Below are positions 16,566 to 24,586 of a DNA stretch of 50,476 nucleotides, piece by piece (within the stretch, counting starts at the first letter, position 1; each line of letters starts with the position of its first letter). The notes beneath the pieces were generated by a model. It did not search any database, was not told the origin of the DNA, and saw nothing but the letters and a program-made list of their open reading frames with translations. The stretch is from Bryobacterales bacterium (lineage in GTDB: Bacteria > Acidobacteriota > Terriglobia > Bryobacterales > Bryobacteraceae): assembly GCA_003166875.1 (NCBI GenBank), contig PMUN01000376.1:3404-53879 (forward strand). Direction: 5' to 3'. Made by a program: the position numbers and the translations under genes.

Positions 16566-17930
16566 ATGTCTCGATACATTTTCCTCGCAATACTGGTCGG
16601 GGGTCTGGTGACCTCTAGCTGTGGCTTCAAACGCAAGAAGTACGACAATCCGATCACCAAGGACACCAAACAGCCGGATAAGGTCCTCTACGACCGGGCG
16701 ATCAACGACATCGAGCACAGCCGCTACGAAGTCGCCCGCATCACTCTCAACACCCTTATTAATACGTACGACCAAAGCGAGTTCATGGCGAAAGCTAAGC
16801 TGGCTATCGCGGACAGTTGGTTCCGCGAGGGCGGTACTCAGGGTTTTGCGCAAGCCGAAGCCGAATATAAGGACTTCATCTTGTTCTATCCCACGATGGC
16901 CGAAGCCGGGGAGTCTCAGGAAAAGATCTGCATGATCCATTACAAGCAAATGGAGAAGGCGGATCGCGACTCGGTCCAAGCGCTACGAGCCGAGGACGAA
17001 TGCCGGCAACTGGTTGTCCAATTCCCAAACAGCCAGTTCGTACCTGAAGCTCAACAACTGCTGCGGAACATTCAGGAGGGTCTGGCCGAGGGCGAGTATT
17101 TGGTGGGGGACTTCTACTATAGGAGAGGATCGAATCCATCCGCCGCGAACCGGTTCAGCCGCCTGGTTGATCAATTTCCGCTCTACAGCAAAGCCGATCT
17201 GGCGCTTTGGGAGCTGGGTGATTCCTACAACAGAATGGGAACGCGTTTCCGCACGGCTGCCGGCGATGCCTACGCCCGGATTGTGCGGGATTATCCGCTG
17301 AGCGGTTATGCCGATGCGGCCAAGAAGAAACTGACGGAGCTCGAGATGCCCATTCCGCAGGCCGATCCGGTGGCTTACAATCGCATGAAGTGGGAAGCCG
17401 AAAATCGAACGAAGATCAGTATGCTCTCGAAGCCCATGAGCTTACTGCAACGCGGTCCTGATGTGAGCGGCGCGGCCAAATCGGGCCAGCCGGCCATGAC
17501 CACGTTGCGCGGCACTGTTCCGGTAAGTGTTCCGTTGACGCGTGGAACGCCAGGGTTCACCGGCGACGTGACCGCGACCACGGTGGGAGGAGATGCCTCG
17601 GCGCTCGACAAGCTGCCGGATGCGCGGACCAATCCGCCTGCCGCTGGAGCAGAGGGCCAGCCCGCGGGCGCGAAACCGGAAGACGCAAAACCGGCGGATC
17701 CCAACGCGGCCGCTGCTAAACCCGCTGACGCCAACGCCAGTGCGGCTAATGCGCAGCGGGCACAAACCACCGATCCAAAGGCTAAAAAGAAAAAGAAGGA
17801 TAAGAAGGTGAAGCCGCAGCCGGCCACGAATCCGCCTGCCTCGACTACGCCAGCCACCACAACACCCACTACGCCGCCCGCACCCAGTCAGCCGCCCTCA
17901 GGCCAGCCGAATCCACCCGGCCAGCCCTGA
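16566..17930 (+). CDS. bamD: BamD-like outer membrane assembly lipoprotein
   Basis: A 454-residue lipoprotein with signal peptide and lipobox VTSSC (C19). Residues about 35-260 form TPR-like repeats of the BamD/ComL type (DRAINDIEHSRYEVARITLN; YKDFILFYPTMAEAGESQE; RLVDQFPLYSKADLALWELG). BamD is part of the complex that inserts beta-barrel proteins into the outer membrane. The last roughly 130 residues are a low-complexity tail rich in Pro, Ala and Thr with a KAKKKKKDKK stretch, which usual BamD (about 240 residues) lacks. ATG 16566 has AGGG 9 nt upstream and is preferred to the TTG three codons earlier. It overlaps the response regulator start by 1 nt. A different periplasmic TPR scaffold role is possible. 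Confidence 0.8.
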   Translation: MSRYIFLAILVGGLVTSSCGFKRKKYDNPITKDTKQPDKVLYDRAINDIEHSRYEVARITLNTLINTYDQSEFMAKAKLAIADSWFREGGTQGFAQAEAEYKDFILFYPTMAEAGESQEKICMIHYKQMEKADRDSVQALRAEDECRQLVVQFPNSQFVPEAQQLLRNIQEGLAEGEYLVGDFYYRRGSNPSAANRFSRLVDQFPLYSKADLALWELGDSYNRMGTRFRTAAGDAYARIVRDYPLSGYADAAKKKLTELEMPIPQADPVAYNRMKWEAENRTKISMLSKPMSLLQRGPDVSGAAKSGQPAMTTLRGTVPVSVPLTRGTPGFTGDVTATTVGGDASALDKLPDARTNPPAAGAEGQPAGAKPEDAKPADPNAAAAKPADANASAANAQRAQTTDPKAKKKKKDKKVKPQPATNPPASTTPATTTPTTPPAPSQPPSGQPNPPGQP

Positions 17931-18490
17931 TGAGTCGTATCCTGCTGGCGGATGACAGCCCGCACGCTCAGCGTATGGGCGAGCGTATTTTACGCGAAGA
18001 AGGTTTTGAAGTCGTCAGCCTGACCGATGGCGACGTGGTTTTGCTGCGCCTGGCCGACGTGGATCCCGATCTCATCCTGGCGGACGTTTTCCTGCCTGGA
18101 AAATCGGGGCTCGATCTGTGCCGTCACGTTAAGAACGATCCCAGCCAACGGCACATCCGCGTGGTGTTGACTGCTGGACTGCTGGAACCCTTCGACGAGG
18201 AAGAAGCGGTGCGCGCCGGCTGTGACGCGATTCTCAAGAAACCGTTTGAAGCGTCCAAGGTGATGGAGACCATCCATCCGCTGGTGAAGGAGGCGCAACT
18301 AGCGCGCGGTCTTTTTGCCGAAGTGCTTGCATCAGCGGCCGCCACTGCTTCCGCGAGCGCGCCGACGCCCGTTTCCCACGAGATCGATCCTGAGCGCGTT
18401 CGCGCCGCCATCACCCTGGCGCTCGACGCCGCGCTCCCCGCCATGATCCATGAAATTACCGAGCGCGTCTTGATAGCATTGGGACATTGA
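17930..18490 (+). CDS. Response regulator receiver protein
   Basis: 186 residues. A CheY-like receiver domain occupies about 1-120: acidic pocket ADD (8-9), phosphoacceptor D52 in ILADVFLPGKSG, the switch Thr in VVLTAGL, and the conserved Lys in AILKKPFE. After an Ala/Ser linker comes a short helical tail (ERVRAAITLALDAALPAMIH) with no DNA-binding or enzyme domain. It therefore probably signals through protein contacts. Translation is coupled to the BamD-like gene (TGATG), and yajQ follows 3 bp later. No histidine kinase is nearby. Confidence 0.92.
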   Translation: MSRILLADDSPHAQRMGERILREEGFEVVSLTDGDVVLLRLADVDPDLILADVFLPGKSGLDLCRHVKNDPSQRHIRVVLTAGLLEPFDEEEAVRAGCDAILKKPFEASKVMETIHPLVKEAQLARGLFAEVLASAAATASASAPTPVSHEIDPERVRAAITLALDAALPAMIHEITERVLIALGH

Positions 18491-18493
18491 CCA

Positions 18494-18994
18494 ATGCCTG
18501 ACAATACATTCGATATCGTTTCCAAAATCGACCTGGCGGAAGTGAACAACGCCATCCAGCAAGCCATGAAGGAGATTCTGCAGCGCTACGACCTGAAGAA
18601 CTCCAAGTCCGACATTCAGCTCAATGAGAAGGATCATAAGATCGTGCTGGCCAGCGAGGACGAGTTCAAGCTGAAAGCCGTGACGGATGTTTTCGAACAA
18701 AAACTGGTGAAGCGCAAAGTGCCGATCAAGGGGCTGGTGTTCGGCCCAATTGCTTCGGCGGCTGGATCGACGGTGCGGCAGGAGATCACGCTGCAGCAGG
18801 GCATTCCCATCGAAAAAGCGCGCGAGATCGTGAAGATCATCAAGGACAGCAAGAAGAAGGTGCAGGCCTCCATCTCGGGTGACTTTGTGCGCATTTCCGG
18901 ACGCGACCGGGACACACTGCAGGAAGTGATGGGGCTGCTGCGAGGCCAAGATTTCGGCATCGACATGCAGTTCACCAACTATCGCACCAACTGA
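18494..18994 (+). CDS. yajQ: YajQ-family nucleotide-binding protein
   Basis: A 166-residue cytoplasmic protein with the full YajQ/DUF520 pattern: FDIVSKIDLAEVNNAIQQ at the N-terminus, RYDLKNSKSDI, the central GLVFGPIASAAGSTVRQEI, and the C-terminal GQDFGIDMQFTNYR. The fold is two ferredoxin-like RNP domains. Members in Xanthomonas and Pseudomonas bind cyclic di-GMP and act with a transcription factor; others have been reported as RNA or phage-related factors. It sits 3 bp after the response regulator and overlaps the next gene by 1 nt, so it is one tightly coupled unit with a possible signalling theme. Confidence 0.95.
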   Translation: MPDNTFDIVSKIDLAEVNNAIQQAMKEILQRYDLKNSKSDIQLNEKDHKIVLASEDEFKLKAVTDVFEQKLVKRKVPIKGLVFGPIASAAGSTVRQEITLQQGIPIEKAREIVKIIKDSKKKVQASISGDFVRISGRDRDTLQEVMGLLRGQDFGIDMQFTNYRTN

Positions 18995-19623
18995 TGCCGC
19001 GGCGCATCGAGACGCTTTTCCTGCCAGGGCCGGCCGGACGGCTGGAAACAGTGATCGAAGAGCCGGAGGATAAAGCGCCTCGGGAAGCAGTGCTGATCTG
19101 CCATCCCCATCCGCAATTCGGCGGGACCATGCACAACAAAGTGGTATACCGCATGGCGCGAGGCATGCGCCGTGCGGGCGCCGTGGCCATGCGTTTCAAT
19201 TATCGCGGTGTGAATATGAGCGAAGGAACGTACGACAACGGCGTCGGTGAATTGGAAGATGCCCGCGCCGCGCTAGAATTTCTACGGTCGCGTTATACGG
19301 AATTACCGTTTAGTCTGGCAGGCTTTTCGTTCGGATCGAGAATTATTCTGAAGCTAGGCTGCGAAATTCCAGGCCCAAGACGCTTGATCGCCGTCGGTTT
19401 TCCAGCCGGCGACGCGGCGAGTCGCACACTGGGCGCTTGTGAAATTCCCCGAGTTTTTATCCAAAGCACCAACGACGAGTTCGGTCCACGGGACGCCATG
19501 GAATCATATTTCGCAGCTCTCGAAGGCCCGAAAGAACTAATCTTGATAGAAGCTCGCGACCACTTCTTCGCCGGCGCGCTGGATGAATTTGAAGAAGCGG
19601 TGTTTCGCGTCGGAAACGCGTGA
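18994..19623 (+). CDS. Alpha/beta hydrolase
   Basis: A 209-residue cytoplasmic hydrolase without signal peptide. It has the oxyanion region ICHPHPQFGGTMHNKVVY, then FNYRGVNMSEG, the nucleophile elbow LAGFSFGSRI (the serine of GFSFGS), an Asp in STNDEFGPRD, and the catalytic His in EARDHFFAG. This matches the short alpha/beta hydrolases of the COG2945 group. The start overlaps the yajQ stop (TGATG), making this the last gene of the BamD-like/regulator/yajQ run. The substrate is unknown; a small ester is plausible. Confidence 0.88.
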   Translation: MPRRIETLFLPGPAGRLETVIEEPEDKAPREAVLICHPHPQFGGTMHNKVVYRMARGMRRAGAVAMRFNYRGVNMSEGTYDNGVGELEDARAALEFLRSRYTELPFSLAGFSFGSRIILKLGCEIPGPRRLIAVGFPAGDAASRTLGACEIPRVFIQSTNDEFGPRDAMESYFAALEGPKELILIEARDHFFAGALDEFEEAVFRVGNA

Positions 19624-19721
19624 GTTTCGAGTTAGTTGGGATTTACCTCGTATTCATGCTTGACAAGCACAAGTAAACGTGAGATTTTACCTCTGGGTTG
19701 GGGCGGCTGGCGAGGTGTAAC

Positions 19722-20690
19722 ATGGCATTAGGTAGAAGAATTCTCGCGTGGCACTGTCCGCACGCTCACAGTAGCCTGCTTGGCGTCGCCCTTCTCACGG
19801 CCTTCTCGCTGGGCGGGCAGGATCCTATCGCGAAAGCGAAACGCACCTTCTCGCTGGAACCCGATGTCAAGACCTTCGCCGTCTGGCGGTATATCCCGCG
19901 CTGGAACTCGGCGATTCTCGTTGGGTACGACACCAATTTCTCGAGCGGACTGATCCTTTACACGATCGATAGGGATGGTAGGCGTGAGGAGATGATGTTC
20001 ACGCTGCAGGACGGAGCCCGAATCAACGCTTACAACATAGCGGCATCTCCAAAGGGCGAGATCGCTATTGTCGGTAGCGCATTAACCGCTAATATACAGG
20101 ACCGCACTTTCGTCGCCCGCATCGCAGCTGACCGTACGCAGCAGGTGATAACGCGGACTTGGCCGTATTGCCCGAAAGTAGTGACATTTGCGCCGGATGG
20201 CTCCCTTTGGACGATTGGGAATCTAAAAAGCAAAGAAGGAATTGGTGACATTCCGGGGCACTATCTCCGACGTTTCGATCCGTCGGGTAAAATGCTCGCA
20301 TCGACTACAGTTCGGGCCAGGGGATGGCACAGTGACGAGATCTCATTTCTTAGCGCATCGCGGGACCGGGTGGGCTGGTTCACCACGGACGGAGAGTACA
20401 TCGAGTTCTCACTAGATGGATCGGAGATTGCCCGCTATGATGGGCCAGACGGAGAGAATGCGAGAGACATCACCGGCGTTGCCCTCAGCGAAGAGAACGA
20501 CGTCGTCGCTGGCCATTTCGGAAAAGGAAAAGCGCAATTTGTTGCCCTTGATCGGGAAACCCATCGATGGCTCCCTGCCGCACTACCCGCCGGTTACGCA
20601 CCAACGTGGGCTTGGGTGCTGGGTTTTGACGGAACGACTATGGTCACATACAGCGAGATGGGTATTCTGCACCGCCTTAGGATGGACTAG
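19722..20690 (+). CDS. Hypothetical beta-propeller-like exported protein
   Basis: A 322-residue protein of no recognised family. A hydrophobic stretch LLGVALLTAFSLGG near residues 19-32 suggests a signal peptide. The rest consists of alternating strands with propeller-like blades (for example VTFAPDGSLWTIGNL and ITGVALSEENDVVAGHF), as in NHL/SMP-30-type sensors, but without catalytic residues I can name. ATG 19722 is chosen because GAGGTG lies about 5 nt upstream; an in-frame codon at 19698 is less likely. It stands alone between the alpha/beta hydrolase and a convergent PLP-enzyme gene. Similar unknowns are common in acidobacterial genomes by my recollection. Confidence 0.65.
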   Translation: MALGRRILAWHCPHAHSSLLGVALLTAFSLGGQDPIAKAKRTFSLEPDVKTFAVWRYIPRWNSAILVGYDTNFSSGLILYTIDRDGRREEMMFTLQDGARINAYNIAASPKGEIAIVGSALTANIQDRTFVARIAADRTQQVITRTWPYCPKVVTFAPDGSLWTIGNLKSKEGIGDIPGHYLRRFDPSGKMLASTTVRARGWHSDEISFLSASRDRVGWFTTDGEYIEFSLDGSEIARYDGPDGENARDITGVALSEENDVVAGHFGKGKAQFVALDRETHRWLPAALPAGYAPTWAWVLGFDGTTMVTYSEMGILHRLRMD

Positions 20691-20745
20691 ACTGCTTGGC
20701 CGGCTTAGCGGCACAGAAGCCGCCTGAAGCTGCTCGAAGCGCCCT

Positions 20746-21585
20746 TCACCCTAGCAGCCACTCCCGTATCTGCTCCGAAGTCAGGTTTCCGCCACACAAC
20801 GGGGTCACCACCGAAGCGCCTCGAAATCGATCGCGGAAAGTGATTGCTGCGGCGAGACCAGCCACGCCGGCAGGTTCGACTACTAAACCGTGCTGGCGAA
20901 AAGCTAGCTGCATTGCCTCGATCATGGCCTGGTCGTCCACCAGGAGGACCTCGTCCACCACGCCGGCCAAGTCGGCCAAAGCTTCCGGTACGGGGACACG
21001 AACGGCAATTCCGTCGGCAATAGTCGCGACGGACTCGGTCGATTCCGGTCGGCCATGTTGAAGCGAGATCGCCATGGAGGGAGCGCCCTGGGCGCAGACA
21101 CCGATGACCCGCGTGTTGGGCGATGTTGCTTTCATCCAAGTTCCCATGCCTGCCAGTAGCGCGCCATTTCCCAGAGGGATCAACGCGAAATCGAAAGCAT
21201 GCGGCCAGCGGCCCAATTCCACGGCGATAGTACCCGCGCCTTCCGCGATGGCCGGGTCGCGTCCATCTTCGATAAAGCGCGCGCCGGTTTCGCTCGCAAA
21301 ACCTCGCGCATGCTGCTTGGCTTCGTCGAAATCGCGGCCGGCCAGCCGCACATGCGCGCCCAGTTCGCGCATACGGTCCAATTTCAAGCGATTGGCTGAT
21401 TCCGCGGCGAAGACCACCAAGGGAAGGTTCCGCTTGCGTGCTGCATAGGCCATTCCTTGGCCGAAGTTTCCTGCTGAGGCGCACACCAATGCAGGCGATT
21501 CTGCCGGAAGACTGGAGACCAGGAAATCGGCGCCGCGTCCCTTGAAAGACCGGATGGGGTTTACGGTTTCCACCTTGAGGAACAC
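20746..21585 (-). CDS. PLP-dependent threonine/serine dehydratase-like enzyme
   Basis: A fold-type II PLP enzyme. The PLP lysine is in NPIRSFKGRGA. ASAGNFGQGMAYAARKR is the substrate loop, LGNGALLAGMG replaces the usual glycine-rich phosphate loop, and LCGGNLT is near the C-terminus. With the GTG at 21585 it has 279 residues, but the frame continues upstream without a stop, encoding ARIEAASRSIDPVFLNTPQF, the N-terminal helix and strand expected of the family. The real start may therefore be a CTG at 21675 or a nearby non-standard codon, giving about 309 residues. A deaminase on Thr/Ser or a related amino acid is likely. It is a distant paralog of the enzyme at 3014-3961. Confidence 0.82.
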   Translation of the reverse strand: MFLKVETVNPIRSFKGRGADFLVSSLPAESPALVCASAGNFGQGMAYAARKRNLPLVVFAAESANRLKLDRMRELGAHVRLAGRDFDEAKQHARGFASETGARFIEDGRDPAIAEGAGTIAVELGRWPHAFDFALIPLGNGALLAGMGTWMKATSPNTRVIGVCAQGAPSMAISLQHGRPESTESVATIADGIAVRVPVPEALADLAGVVDEVLLVDDQAMIEAMQLAFRQHGLVVEPAGVAGLAAAITFRDRFRGASVVTPLCGGNLTSEQIREWLLG

Positions 21586-21681
21586 GCCCAGAGCTTCGCT
21601 TTCGAATTGGGGAGTGTTCAGGAAAACCGGATCGATGGAGCGGGAGGCCGCTTCAATTCTAGCGAGCTGAATCAGATTCGA

Positions 21682-22083
21682 TTATCCAGAAGTTGTAGCG
21701 TGACGCATTTCGCGCCGCATTTTGCGCGCCGCGCGGTCGCTAATCAGGTTGGCAACTTTGCCCAGCAACTCCGGAATGTCTTCCGGCTTGATCAGCATGT
21801 GGGCCTGTTTCGGAGGCAGCGGCTTGGAGTTCTGATAGGTGGTTACAATCGCGGTAGCCGGCTTGTAGTCCATCATTTTGGCGTGGGCCAGCACTTTGAG
21901 GCCCGCTTCGGGAGATTCCAACTGAAGATCACTGAGAACTAGCTGATATTCAAACTCCTCCAGCTTGCCGACGGCTTCGGCGGCCGAAGCTGCCGCATCT
22001 ACATGGTATCCACCAGCTTGGAGTACCGTTTGTAAGGTTAAACGCGAGGTTGGGTCGTCATCTACCAGGAGTACCCTGGCCAT
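21682..22083 (-). CDS. Response regulator receiver protein
   Basis: 133 residues forming a single CheY-like domain plus a short basic tail (SDRAARKMRREMRH). The domain starts ARVLLVDDDPTSRLTLQTVL, with acidic residues VDDD and the phosphoacceptor Asp in LVLSDLQLESPEAG; Thr-Thr follows in IVTTYQ, and the Lys is in HMLIKPEDIPEL. No output domain is present. The ATG at 22083 begins exactly where homology begins; an upstream ATG at 22125 would add 14 residues of no obvious value. It is expected to relay phosphorylation by protein contact. The neighbours give no kinase. Confidence 0.85.
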   Translation of the reverse strand: MARVLLVDDDPTSRLTLQTVLQAGGYHVDAAASAAEAVGKLEEFEYQLVLSDLQLESPEAGLKVLAHAKMMDYKPATAIVTTYQNSKPLPPKQAHMLIKPEDIPELLGKVANLISDRAARKMRREMRHATTSG

Positions 22084-22222
22084 TTCGAGTTCCAAACACC
22101 GGTCTGAATCAGTAAAGTTCCGCATTCGATACAGCCCGTCTCCTAGGTATAGTGTAATCGAACAGTTCCGAAATGGAAGCGGAGATTTGAGGCTAATTGT
22201 GAACTACAACTGTAGAAGAGGC

Positions 22223-23536
22223 CTATGAGTTTGGAAATACCCGATCGAAGATCTGGTCTATGTTCGCTAACTGTCTGGAAACAGAGAAGCTCTTCGTAAT
22301 CTGGCCCTTGTCTAACCTCTTTGTCACCTCAGGATCGGATTCGATCGCGGCCCGGAAGTCCTGATCGTACTCCCAGGCTTTCATCGCGTGGCTCTGCACC
22401 AGTTTGTAAGCGTCCTCACGGAGCATGCCCGCCGCGGCCAAGTCCAGGAGAAGCTGGCCTGAGAAGATCAACCCTCGGGTTATCTCTAGGTTTTTCAGCA
22501 TCCTGTCGGGATAAACCCTGAGACCTGAGATGAGCCAATCGGTGTTGGCCAGCATGTAGTCAACCAGGATTGTGGAATCCGGCAAAATGATCCGCTCCAC
22601 CGAGGAATGGGAGATGTCGCGCTCGTGCCACAGCGCCACATTCTCGAAAGCCGCCTGCACATTCGCGCGAACCACGCGAGCCAGACCGGCGATCTGTTCG
22701 CAAGTCACCGGATTGCGCTTGTGCGGCATGGCGGACGATCCTTTTTGCCCGGCGGCGAACGGCTCCTCGGCCTCGCGAACTTCGGTGCGTTGCAGGTGGC
22801 GAATCTCGATGGCGATCTTTTCGAGTATGGCGGCGATCAGGGCCAGCGCGGAAACGTAGTTGGCATGCCGGTCTCGTGAAATTACCTGCGATGCGATCGG
22901 CGCCGGACGTAATCCCAGCCGTTTGCAGATTCGCTCTTCAGCCTCCGGACCGATGTGGCCGAATGTCCCCACCGCTCCTGAAATCTTCCCTACTCGCATA
23001 TCTTCCGCTGCAGCAGAAAAGCGGCCGAGGTTCCGTTGAACCTCGTCGTACCAAAGAGCCAACTTCAAGCCGAAAGTGATCGGCTCAGCCTGGATGCCGT
23101 GCGTTCGTCCGATCTGTACGGTGTGTTTGAATTCGAAAGCGCGGGTCTTAAGGGAATTCGCTAACTTACTTACGCCTCTCGAAATAATTTCAGATGCGCT
23201 ACGGATCAACAGAGCCTGCGCTGTATCCACGACATCATTCGAGGTCAGGCCGTAGTGCAGCCACCGGGAAGCTTCGGGATGGCCGGCGGTGGCCATGCTC
23301 TGGGACACAGCCGTGGTGAACGCGATCACGTCGTGCCGGACCTCGCGCTCAATCTCCTGGATTCGGGCCACTTGAAAGCTGGCGTGCTGCCGCAGGAGTT
23401 GGGCAGCTTCGGCGGGTACTTCGCCCGTTTCTGCTAGAGCTTCCGCAGTAGCCAGCTCCACTTCGAGCCACGCGCCGTACTTGCTTTCATCGCTCCAGAT
23501 GCGGCCCATTTCGGGCAGTGTGTAGCGCTCAATCAT
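22223..23536 (-). CDS. purB: Adenylosuccinate lyase
   Basis: A 437-residue purine biosynthesis enzyme of the fumarase/aspartase superfamily. It cleaves SAICAR to AICAR and adenylosuccinate to AMP, releasing fumarate. Seen are HYGLTSNDVVDTAQ (about 94-107), catalytic H146 in IGRTHGIQAEP, and the superfamily signature GQKGSSAMPHKRNP (263-276) carrying the catalytic serine. Length and the N-terminal IERYTLPEMGRIWSDESKY are those of the shorter bacterial PurB type. It directly abuts the MBL hydrolase gene downstream with no gap, so both are likely one transcript. Confidence 0.96.
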   Translation of the reverse strand: MIERYTLPEMGRIWSDESKYGAWLEVELATAEALAETGEVPAEAAQLLRQHASFQVARIQEIEREVRHDVIAFTTAVSQSMATAGHPEASRWLHYGLTSNDVVDTAQALLIRSASEIISRGVSKLANSLKTRAFEFKHTVQIGRTHGIQAEPITFGLKLALWYDEVQRNLGRFSAAAEDMRVGKISGAVGTFGHIGPEAEERICKRLGLRPAPIASQVISRDRHANYVSALALIAAILEKIAIEIRHLQRTEVREAEEPFAAGQKGSSAMPHKRNPVTCEQIAGLARVVRANVQAAFENVALWHERDISHSSVERIILPDSTILVDYMLANTDWLISGLRVYPDRMLKNLEITRGLIFSGQLLLDLAAAGMLREDAYKLVQSHAMKAWEYDQDFRAAIESDPEVTKRLDKGQITKSFSVSRQLANIDQIFDRVFPNS

Positions 23537-24298
23537 TCAGTAAGTGAAAACCTCGGTTTGCTGTTTCGGCTCCGCCACCACCAGTCGCGTGAAGAGCGCG
23601 CGCCCGGTTTTGTCGAGCGCCCGGCCAGCGACGTTGCGCACGATTTCCGGATGATTATTGTGTTCGCTCAAGTGTCCCAGCACGAGCGTACTGATGGATG
23701 AATCCAGATCGATGCGGATGAAATCCGAGACGACGTCGTTCGAAAGGTGACCTTTGCGGCCCATCACCCGCTGCTTCACGGACCAAGGATACGGTCCAAC
23801 CTTAAGCATTTCGAGATCGTGGTTGGATTCCAGCACCAGCAGGTCCGTGCCACGCAAATGGAACTTGATGGAATCCGGCAGGTAGCCAAGATCTGTAACG
23901 ATACCGATCTTGATTCCGTGCGTGCGAAAGCAGAATCCCACCGGATCGATGGCATCGTGCGGGATGGTAAAGCTGTCGATCTCAATATCGCCAATCGTGA
24001 ACGTGGTGCCAGCTTGAAAGCAATCAAGCTTGGGCGTGTACTCGCCCCATGGAATTGCAGGAGCCGTCAAACGCGTGATAAAAATGGGCGCGTTGAGTTG
24101 CCTGGCCAGAGAAACCAGGCCGCTCACATGATCGGAATGCTCATGGGTGACCAGGATGGCATCCACGCTGTCGCACTGTTCATCAATTGCAGCGAGGCGC
24201 GCGAAAAGATCGCGCTTACTCAGGCCGGCGTCCACAAGAATGCGCGTACGCTCGGTTCGGATGAAGGCCGAGTTACCCGAACTGCTGCTGGCGAGCAC
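23537..24298 (-). CDS. MBL-fold metallo-hydrolase, YycJ/WalJ-like
   Basis: A cytoplasmic metallo-beta-lactamase-fold hydrolase of 253 residues. It starts with the family-typical LASSSSGNSAFI. The metal site motif is VTHEHSDHVSG (HxHxDH), later ligands are likely in TDLGYL and GHLSEHNNH, and GRKGHLSNDVVSDF matches the YycJ C-terminal region. YycJ-like proteins are thought to be nucleases linked to DNA repair or cell-wall stress in Firmicutes. The GTG at 24298 is the annotated start, but homologs begin about four residues earlier (KVCVLASSSSGN). Those residues are in frame here behind a GGAGG, so initiation may be at a non-standard codon. It is followed immediately by purB. Confidence 0.87.
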   Translation of the reverse strand: MLASSSSGNSAFIRTERTRILVDAGLSKRDLFARLAAIDEQCDSVDAILVTHEHSDHVSGLVSLARQLNAPIFITRLTAPAIPWGEYTPKLDCFQAGTTFTIGDIEIDSFTIPHDAIDPVGFCFRTHGIKIGIVTDLGYLPDSIKFHLRGTDLLVLESNHDLEMLKVGPYPWSVKQRVMGRKGHLSNDVVSDFIRIDLDSSISTLVLGHLSEHNNHPEIVRNVAGRALDKTGRALFTRLVVAEPKQQTEVFTY

Positions 24299-24382
24299 AC
24301 AAACTTTGACGATGATACGCCTCCGATGTTCATTGTGGCACAGGTAACCCGTCAGCGAACTAGGTCTCTAACCGCTTGATTT

Positions 24383-24584
24383 GTCCCCTTGCTGACGGGT
24401 CTGTGAAAAAATCGGTTGGCAGGCGAAAGCGCCTGCCCCACCCAAACCGTAAAACCTTACACGTCAAAGTGGGGCAGACGCTTCCGTCTGCCAACCAGGC
24501 GATTCATTCCGATTTTTTTACAGACCCCTAACGCGCGGGGCTACCAGGGCTTGGCATTGTAGCCCTGCGCGTCAGCAAGGGGAC
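24383..24584. repeat. 202-bp nested palindrome (families C and D combined)
   Basis: Three inverted repeats are nested. The outer arms GTCCCCTTGCTGAC (24383-24396) and GTCAGCAAGGGGAC (24571-24584) are perfect over 14 bp. The middle arms GGGTCTGTGAAAAAATCGG (24397-24415) and CCGATTTTTTTACAGACCC (24502-24520) pair with one or two mismatches. The inner arms begin TTGGCAGGCG and end CGCCTGCCCCAC on the left, and GTGGGGCAGACG to CGTCTGCCAAC on the right (to about 24488). A further small hairpin (GGGGCTAC/GTAGCCC) lies within the right part. It fills the gap between two minus-strand genes and ends 2 bp beyond the stop codon of the DapA-family gene. Nothing else is seen in 24299-24586. Confidence 0.85.
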
Positions 24585-24586
24585 TA

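Noticed and set aside
24383-24584. Possible CRISPR array
   Set aside because: The repeats are inverted and nested, not direct repeats with spacers; no cas gene is nearby.
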